Shown one piece after another: positions 1 to 5,311 of a DNA stretch of 6,454 nt. How positions within the stretch are numbered: position 1 is the stretch's first letter; each line of letters starts with the position of its first letter. The DNA lies in NCBI GenBank assembly GCA_030673645.1, contig DAOVIO010000204.1, positions 1-6,454 of the forward strand, written 5' to 3'. The notes beneath the pieces are model-generated. The model was not told where the DNA came from. It saw only the letters and a list, made by a program, of their open reading frames with translations, and searched no databases. This DNA comes from JAGLSB01 sp023135955. Its GTDB lineage: Bacteria > Bacteroidota > Bacteroidia > Bacteroidales > GCA-2748055. The position numbers and the translations under genes were made by a program.

Positions 1-1595
1 CCCGGTTTCCTTCTCTGCATACTTGCCTGCTCAAATGCATAAGCAAACTTTAGCAGAGTAGGCTCAGAATATGCGCGACCGAAAAAGGAAATTCCCAGAG
101 GAAGATCGAAGGCAAATCCTGCCGGCAGTGTAATGCTTGGATATCCGGAGCGGGCCGCCGCAGAAGAACTCCCTCCTCTGCCATGATCACCATTTACCAG
201 ATCGATAGTCCAGGAAAATCCCCGAGTAGGAGCAACTATAGCATCCAGGTTGTTGAAATCCATTACTTTATCAATGCCATCTTGCCTGTAAGCTTTTAGC
301 ACTCTTTCGAGTGCTTCAGTATATTCTTTACTGGAAAGATCTCCTTTTTCCTGTGCCTGTTCAAGTATCTCTTGCTTGAACCAGGGCATCGCTTTCTCTT
401 CATTTTCCTTGTTGAATTTGATGAGTTCCTCCAGGTTCTTAACGGGAATATTTTCATCTGTATTAGCAAGATATTTATTCACACCGTCCTTAAATTCATA
501 TAGCAAAACATTAAATGAGTCTGAACCATCTACCTTTCCAATTGTATCTTCCAGATCAATAAGATCTGCACCACTTTCCTTTATTACTTGATAAGCCTTT
601 TCGAAAACAGGATCCGCCGCTTCATGAAAACCCATATATCCTCTACCTACTCCAATACGGGCTCCTTTCAGACCATTTGCATCGAGGAATTGGGCATAAT
701 CATTATGAATTTTTTCTCTGCTTTTATGTGTAGCAATATCATTGTCATCTTTTTCTGTCAAGGCTCCAAGTAAATAGGCAGCGTCTTTAACCGTTCTGCA
801 CATTGGACCGGCCGTATCCTGTGTATGTGAAATAGGAATGATTCCACTTCGACTTATTAATCCAACAGTTGGTTTAATACCTACGATACCGTTTGAACTG
901 GAAGGGCAGGTAATTGATCCGTTGGTTTCGGTGCCTATTGCCAGAGTGCACAGACTGGCAGAAACAGCGGCTCCAGACCCTGAACTTGACCCGCAAGGGC
1001 TATGATCCAGAATATATGGATTTCGGACCTGTCCACCGCGACTACTCCATCCGCTTGACGATCGGGAAGATCTGAAATTAGCCCATTCACTCAAGTTAGT
1101 CTTGGCAAGAATAATGGCTCCCGCTTTACGCAATTGTGCAGCAAGTGGGGAATCCTTTTTTGCAATATGGCCCACCAAAGCTAGAGAGCCTGCTGTGGTC
1201 ATCATTTTATCGCCAGTGTCAATATTGTCTTTAATCATTACAGGAATTCCATGCAGAGAACCCCTGACTTTCCCTTCACTGCGCTCAATATCAAGTTGTC
1301 GGGCTTGCTCGAGAGCATCTGGATTTATTTCCATAACAGAATTCAGGGAGGGACCATTTTTATCTACTGCTTCAATGCGATCCAGATATAGTTGAACAAT
1401 TTCTTCTGAGGAGATTGTATTATCAACCATCATGGTCTGAAGTTCATCAACAGATTTTTCGTTGAGTTCAAAGTCATCTACCTCGCTGACAGGAACGGTA
1501 TTCTTCTTTTCTTTTGTTCCACAGGAAGTAAGTGGAATAGCTGTTAGGGCTGCGGCTCCTAGTGCGGAGGATTGGAGGAATGATCTGCGTTTCAT
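1..1595 (-). CDS. Exported amidase-signature family amidase, putative Tat lipoprotein (3' end cut by window edge)
   Basis: Amidase-signature hydrolases cleave carboxamide C-N bonds with a Lys-cisSer-Ser triad. The frame is open for 531 codons from ATG at 1595 to the window edge. Residues 1-25 form an export signal: KRRSFLQ resembles a twin-arginine motif, followed by a hydrophobic stretch and the lipobox LTSC (Cys25), so a membrane-anchored lipoprotein facing the periplasm is inferred. The core shows GIPVMIKDN with Lys122, CGSSSGSGAA with Ser203 as the likely cis-Ser, and GTETNGSITCP with Ser227 as the likely nucleophile. The 24-residue gap between the serines matches FAAH (217/241). The last visible residues (LPLGISFFGRA, then YAFEQA) are typical of the family's C-terminus, so only a few residues should be missing. 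The leader and the lack of gatB/gatC neighbours argue against GatA. Peptide-amidase-like enzymes are the nearest comparison, but the substrate is unknown. No Shine-Dalgarno site precedes the start. Confidence 0.93.
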   Translation of the reverse strand, partial: MKRRSFLQSSALGAAALTAIPLTSCGTKEKKNTVPVSEVDDFELNEKSVDELQTMMVDNTISSEEIVQLYLDRIEAVDKNGPSLNSVMEINPDALEQARQLDIERSEGKVRGSLHGIPVMIKDNIDTGDKMMTTAGSLALVGHIAKKDSPLAAQLRKAGAIILAKTNLSEWANFRSSRSSSGWSSRGGQVRNPYILDHSPCGSSSGSGAAVSASLCTLAIGTETNGSITCPSSSNGIVGIKPTVGLISRSGIIPISHTQDTAGPMCRTVKDAAYLLGALTEKDDNDIATHKSREKIHNDYAQFLDANGLKGARIGVGRGYMGFHEAADPVFEKAYQVIKESGADLIDLEDTIGKVDGSDSFNVLLYEFKDGVNKYLANTDENIPVKNLEELIKFNKENEEKAMPWFKQEILEQAQEKGDLSSKEYTEALERVLKAYRQDGIDKVMDFNNLDAIVAPTRGFSWTIDLVNGDHGRGGSSSAAARSGYPSITLPAGFAFDLPLGISFFGRAYSEPTLLKFAYAFEQASMQRRKP

Positions 1596-1984
1596 TTTTT
1601 GATAGATTGTTAGTTATTTTTAGAGATCACAAATAAAGTCACAATATAGAGAAATAACAGTTACTACCCCCCAGTAAGATTATACAAATTTGGTTTTTCC
1701 CGAAACAAATATTCTTGCCTTAGAAATACCAAAGAGTTTAAGTCTACCCATGCCTCAATGAGTATAAATATATTTTAAAAATAAAACTACTGAAATTTAG
1801 AAAGACTTAATATTACTTGATATAATTTGTCTTATTAAGGATTTAATGTATAACTTTTTTACTCTGTATTTCGTTTTTTTCACGCAAATTCCTTATTTTA
1901 TTAGAATATAGTTATATATTTACACATTATAGGTTCTTAATATGTGATAAAAATCACAAAAAAAGAACTAAATAACGTAATAAT
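1596..1984. promoter_or_regulatory. Divergent AT-rich intergenic region between the amidase and ATPase genes
   Basis: These 389 bp carry no gene that I can support. They should hold promoters for both divergent genes. On the plus strand, TTTG (1826-1829), a 21-nt gap and TAACTTTT (1851-1858) match the Bacteroidota -33/TAnnTTTG pattern at all but one position of the -7 box. A second 7-of-8 match, TATATTTA (1915-1922), has no convincing -33 partner. On the minus strand I found no exact TAnnTTTG box, so the amidase promoter is not located. The plus-strand end holds a palindrome listed separately. Given the high AT content, the promoter matches are weak evidence. Confidence 0.4.
1943..1958. promoter_or_regulatory. 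CRP/FNR-type palindrome (TGTGA-N6-TCACA) upstream of the ATPase gene
   Basis: TGTGAT and ATCACA form a perfect 16-bp inverted repeat around AAAA. The arrangement is exactly TGTGA-N6-TCACA, the consensus of CRP-family sites in proteobacteria. It ends 26 nt before the ATG at 1985. That position would suit an operator that represses, or a site downstream of the -7 candidates. Whether a CRP/FNR-family regulator of this organism uses this consensus is unknown; chance in AT-rich DNA is possible. Confidence 0.35.
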
Positions 1985-3313
1985 ATGTATTTTAAAAGAA
2001 ATATCACTAAACAACTACTCGAGTGGAAAAACTCTCCTTTTCGAAAACCATTAGTTTTGAAGGGAGCCCGTCAGGTAGGGAAAACTACTGTTTTAAAGGA
2101 GTTTGGAGCTAATAATTTTAAGGATACTGCTTATTTTAATTTTGAAGAGCAACCGGAACTAAAACAGTTTTTTGAAAATACGAAAGATATTAAGAGAGTT
2201 CTTCAAAATTTATCTTTGGTTCATGGAAAAGCTATAGATCCTGTCAGAACAATCATAATATTTGATGAGATACAAGAGTGTAATGAGGCATTAAACATGT
2301 TAAAGTATTTTAATGAAAACGCTCCTGAATATTGTGTCGTAGCTGCAGGTTCGCTTTTAGGAATATACTTAGGTAAAGAATCTTCTTTTCCTGTTGGTAA
2401 GGTAGATTTTATAAATATTTACCCATTAACTTTTTCCGAATTTTTAGGGGGAGCACAGCAAGAATTATTAGCTTATTTGGAGTCTATAGATCGTATAGAA
2501 ATAATTCCAGATATATTTTTTAATAATCTTGTTCAAAAATTCAAAATGTATTTTATTTCGGGTGGAATGCCTGAGGCTGCAAAAAGTTTGGTTGAGGAGC
2601 AGAATATATCTCTTTCTGACAGAAATCTAAAGAATATCCTGAATGCTTATTCATTAGATTTTTCACATCATGCTTCTTACAAAGATATTGCAAAGATCAA
2701 TTATGTTTGGGATTCAATTCCCTCTCAATTAGGAAGAGAAAATAAAAAGTTCTTATATCAAACGGTAAGACCCGGTGCCAGAGCCAGAGAATATGAAGAT
2801 GCACTTCGATGGCTTTCTCAAGCAGGTTTGGTGTATCGGGTAAACCGTTGTAAAAAACCTGCTTTGCCAATTTCTGCTTATGATGATTTAGCAGCATTTA
2901 AGCTATACTCACTCGATGTTGGTTTACTTAGAAGACAATCCTACTTAGATCCTATTTCATTTAAAGAAGGTAACCGTTTATTTACTGAATTTAAGGGAAG
3001 CTTAACTGAAAACTTCGTTTTACAGAGCCTAATACCTCAGTTTGATGCCCCACCCAGGTACTGGACATCAGAAGGAAAAGCGGAGATTGATTTTTTAATT
3101 CAGTATAAAGATTACATAATTCCTATTGAAGTGAAATCGGATGAAAATATCAGGAGTAAAAGTCTTGCCTATTATAATAAATTATTTGTTCCTGGATTGC
3201 GTATCAGATTTTCACTTAGAAATCTGGATTACAATGAAGGATTGATAAATATTCCGTTATTTATGGCTGATTTTACATCGAAATTAATTGATATAACTAC
3301 TAAGGAGGTTTAG
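1985..3313 (+). CDS. AAA_14/DUF4143 family ATP-binding protein with PD-(D/E)XK-like C-terminus
   Basis: This complete 442-residue protein belongs to a widespread family of predicted AAA+ ATPases (AAA_14 plus DUF4143) whose cellular role is not established. The Walker A motif is GARQVGKTT at residues 27-35. The Walker B motif is IIIFDEIQ, with Asp94-Glu95. A likely sensor segment, VVAAGSLLG, lies near 118-126. A helical or winged-helix-like middle region near 264-285 contains the family-typical ARAREYEDALRWLSQAGLV. The C-terminal part shows Glu342 (GSLTENF), Glu367-x-Asp369 and IEVKS with Glu382 and Lys384, a pattern like the PD-(D/E)XK nuclease core. Length is normal for the family. The ATG at 1985 gives the usual short lead before the P-loop; no Shine-Dalgarno is seen. 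It is a single-gene unit with a palindrome just upstream. No partner gene, such as an antitoxin or methylase, adjoins it. Confidence 0.9.
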   Translation: MYFKRNITKQLLEWKNSPFRKPLVLKGARQVGKTTVLKEFGANNFKDTAYFNFEEQPELKQFFENTKDIKRVLQNLSLVHGKAIDPVRTIIIFDEIQECNEALNMLKYFNENAPEYCVVAAGSLLGIYLGKESSFPVGKVDFINIYPLTFSEFLGGAQQELLAYLESIDRIEIIPDIFFNNLVQKFKMYFISGGMPEAAKSLVEEQNISLSDRNLKNILNAYSLDFSHHASYKDIAKINYVWDSIPSQLGRENKKFLYQTVRPGARAREYEDALRWLSQAGLVYRVNRCKKPALPISAYDDLAAFKLYSLDVGLLRRQSYLDPISFKEGNRLFTEFKGSLTENFVLQSLIPQFDAPPRYWTSEGKAEIDFLIQYKDYIIPIEVKSDENIRSKSLAYYNKLFVPGLRIRFSLRNLDYNEGLINIPLFMADFTSKLIDITTKEV

Positions 3314-3553
3314 GATCCAAGTAAAAAATCTGAAATTTATTTTTCCCCCTTCATATTTTCATTCTTACATTTTTTACTACTTTTGCCCAATCATGTGAAA
3401 AAATATTATACATAATTTGAGGTGTGTCTCCACAATAAAGTGGCCCTCCTGTTGGCGTTGTACGGTTCGCCTTAATAATTAAAAACCTGCATAATCTATT
3501 TATTTTTTGTTTGAGAAAATGGACAATCTACAAAGTCCACCAATAATGTTTTT
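3314..3553 (+). promoter_or_regulatory. Intergenic and leader region before prfC
   Basis: These 240 bp separate the ATPase gene from prfC and carry no supportable gene longer than a few codons. No good terminator follows the ATPase gene: there is only an AT-rich weak inverted repeat near 3320-3345, then a C5 tract. A GC-rich patch (about 3441-3471, roughly 65% GC) interrupts otherwise AT-rich sequence. It adjoins or contains two short potential hairpins: CCAC/GTGG at 3430-3433 and 3440-3443, and GGCG/CGCC at 3454-3457 and 3468-3471. A further five-pair hairpin, TGGAC/GTCCA (3520-3524 and 3535-3539), sits just before the prfC start. None matches a riboswitch that I recognise. Confidence 0.4.
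3378..3385 (+). promoter_or_regulatory. Candidate Bacteroidota -7 promoter element for prfC
   Basis: TACTTTTG matches the Bacteroidota -7 consensus TAnnTTTG at every fixed position. No clear TTG lies 19-21 nt upstream; that area reads TATTTTC, so the -33 element is weak or absent. If used, transcription would start near 3392, giving prfC a leader of about 160 nt that includes the GC-rich patch and the mini-ORF. Confidence 0.35.
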
Positions 3554-3557
3554 ATGA
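3546..3557 (+). other. Three-codon upstream ORF overlapping the prfC start (ATGA)
   Basis: ATG TTT TTA TGA encodes Met-Phe-Leu-stop. Its UGA stop overlaps the prfC start codon in the four-base ATGA arrangement that often couples translation. It lies in a different frame from prfC. No ribosome binding site precedes it, so its use is unproven and it may be chance. Confidence 0.2.
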
Positions 3558-5137
3558 GTAATAAAAGTGAAATTAGAAAAAGAAGAACTTTTGCAATTAT
3601 AAGTCATCCCGATGCCGGTAAAACCACACTTACTGAAAAATTGTTGCTGTTTGGAAATGCTATTCTAACGGCCGGAGCCGTTAAGAGTAATAAAATTCGC
3701 GCAACTACATCCGATTTTATGGAGATTGAAAAGCAGAGGGGAATTTCTGTATCGACCTCGGTTATGGCATTCGATTATAATAATATACGGGTGAATATAT
3801 TGGATACTCCCGGACACAAAGATTTTGCAGAAGATACTTATCGTACACTTTCTGCTGTCGATAGTGTAATTCTTGTTGTAGATAGTGCTAAAGGTGTTGA
3901 GGAGCAAACCCGTAAACTTATGCATGTCTGCCGGATGCGAAATACCCCGGTAATGATTTTTGTAAATAAAATGGATAGGGAGGGACAATATTTATATGAC
4001 TTAATGGAGGAACTTGAAAAGGAACTGGATATTGCCGTTAGCCCTTATACCTGGCCCATTGGATCTGGAAACCGCTTCAAAGGATTGTATCATCTGCATA
4101 AAGATGAGGTTCAGATTTACGATCCTGAAAAAAAGGATAGCTCCCAAAAACCCTTGACAATAAAAGATATTCAAGAGCCAAAACTTGTCGATTATCTTGG
4201 GGATGATAGCCTTGATAATCTTAAGGAAGAAGTTGAATTTGTTGGAGATATGTTTGAGCCTTTCAGCAAGACTCTCTATCAGGAAGGATACTTAGCACCA
4301 GTATTTTTCGGAAGTGCATTAAATAATTTTGGGGTGCTGGATTTATTGGAAACTTTTTTGGAAATAGCACCTTATCCCGGTTCGATTGAGGCTACTGAAC
4401 GAAAGATTGAACCCGAAGAGGAAAAGCTCACCGGATTTATATTCAAAATACATGCTAATCTCGATCCAAATCATCGTGACCGGATAGCTTTTATGCGTAT
4501 TTGTTCCGGGAAATTTGAAAGAAACAAGTTTTATTTTCATACACGACTGGAAAAGAAAATGCGCTTCTCATCGCCAACAAGTTTTATGGCGAATAGTAAA
4601 AGTATTGTTGAAGAAGCTTTTCCTGGTGATGTAATCGGCTTATACGACAATGGAAATTTTAAAATTGGTGATACTCTTACTGAAGGTGAGATATTACATT
4701 TTAAAGGTATCCCAAGTTTTTCTCCGGAGATACTACGAGAAGTAATAAATCTTGATCCTTTCAAGACAAAGCAGCTTGATAAGGGAGTTAGACAGCTAAC
4801 CGATGAGGGCGTGGCTCAATTATTTATACAACAGCCCGGTAACAGGAAAATTATTGGCACTGTAGGAGAACTGCAGTATGAAGTGATCAAATTCAGATTG
4901 GAACACGAGTACGGGGCTAAATGTAGATTTTCACCTCTGCCATTCGTAAAAGCAAGCTGGGTTACTACTGATAATAAAAAAGAACTGGATGAATTTCTGG
5001 TAAGAAAATCGGGAGCTACGGCATATGATAAAGATAAAAATCTGGTATTTTTTGCTGAAAATGAATGGATGATAAAAATTGCAAAGGAATCATTTCCTAG
5101 ACTTACTTTTCATCTTACTTCTGAGTTTAAGGAGTAG
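3554..5137 (+). CDS. prfC: Peptide chain release factor 3 (RF3)
   Basis: RF3 is a cytoplasmic translational GTPase that removes RF1 or RF2 from the ribosome after peptide release. The 527-residue protein is complete and close to the 529 residues of E. coli RF3. The GTPase motifs are in order: G1 SHPDAGKT (17-24), switch I QRGISVSTSV (61-70), G3 DTPGH (84-88), G4 NKMD (138-141) and G5 GSAL (253-256). The stretch around TSDFMEIEKQRGISVSTSVM (52-71) distinguishes RF3 from EF-G, LepA and TypA. Domain II and the C-terminal RF3 domain follow from about residue 290, including LREVINLDPF near 394-403 and QQPGNRKIIGTVGELQYEV near 426-443. The start at 3554 gives an N-terminus (MSNKSEIRKRRTFAIISHPD) that aligns with other RF3 proteins. 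No Shine-Dalgarno is present. It appears to be its own transcription unit ending at the hairpin at 5252-5286. Nothing in the sequence is aberrant. Confidence 0.97.
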   Translation: MSNKSEIRKRRTFAIISHPDAGKTTLTEKLLLFGNAILTAGAVKSNKIRATTSDFMEIEKQRGISVSTSVMAFDYNNIRVNILDTPGHKDFAEDTYRTLSAVDSVILVVDSAKGVEEQTRKLMHVCRMRNTPVMIFVNKMDREGQYLYDLMEELEKELDIAVSPYTWPIGSGNRFKGLYHLHKDEVQIYDPEKKDSSQKPLTIKDIQEPKLVDYLGDDSLDNLKEEVEFVGDMFEPFSKTLYQEGYLAPVFFGSALNNFGVLDLLETFLEIAPYPGSIEATERKIEPEEEKLTGFIFKIHANLDPNHRDRIAFMRICSGKFERNKFYFHTRLEKKMRFSSPTSFMANSKSIVEEAFPGDVIGLYDNGNFKIGDTLTEGEILHFKGIPSFSPEILREVINLDPFKTKQLDKGVRQLTDEGVAQLFIQQPGNRKIIGTVGELQYEVIKFRLEHEYGAKCRFSPLPFVKASWVTTDNKKELDEFLVRKSGATAYDKDKNLVFFAENEWMIKIAKESFPRLTFHLTSEFKE

Positions 5138-5251
5138 CATACCAGTACACTATTCCCCCCCCTATCTTCACAAAAAAATATACTCCCATATTCATTCAAA
5201 TATTTTTTTTGTCTCGCTTATTTCCTCAAAATTAGTTATTATGGCATATTA

Positions 5252-5286
5252 AAATGCCTCCCGGATTACAAACCCGGGAGGCATTT
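5252..5286. terminator. Bidirectional intrinsic terminator between prfC and the repeat-protein gene
   Basis: A perfect 13-bp stem pairs AAATGCCTCCCGG (5252-5264) with CCGGGAGGCATTT (5274-5286) around a nine-base loop, ATTACAAAC. The stem has a GC-rich centre, and AT-rich flanks give a T-rich tail on either strand: TTTATATTCTT on plus, TTTTAATAT on minus. It lies 114 nt after the prfC stop and 25 nt after the stop of the convergent gene, so it can serve both. Confidence 0.9.
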
Positions 5287-5311
5287 ATATTCTTCTATGA
5301 ATGAGATGATC

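Noticed and set aside
376..1395. Short plus-strand frames inside the amidase region (376-591, 588-773, 1102-1395)
   Set aside because: They lie antisense to a clearly coding frame with a full set of amidase motifs and have no recognisable features of their own.
1..1595. Amidase as GatA of the Glu-tRNA(Gln) amidotransferase
   Set aside because: The N-terminal export signal and the absence of gatB/gatC neighbours point to an exported amidase. The shared triad is common to the whole family.
3454..3471. GGCG...CGCC hairpin and GGTTCG as a tRNA T-arm or terminator
   Set aside because: The stem has only four pairs, no acceptor or anticodon arms can be drawn, and it is not followed by a T tract.
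2697..4764. Short minus-strand frames at 2697-2897, 3665-3988, 4343-4540 and 4537-4764
   Set aside because: They lie antisense to the ATPase and RF3 genes, whose frames contain conserved motifs throughout. They have no motifs or start signals.
5155..5162. C8 homopolymer after prfC, with shorter C tracts near 1668 and 3345, as phase-variation tracts
   Set aside because: All lie between genes and not at a position where length changes would alter a frame or an identifiable promoter spacing.
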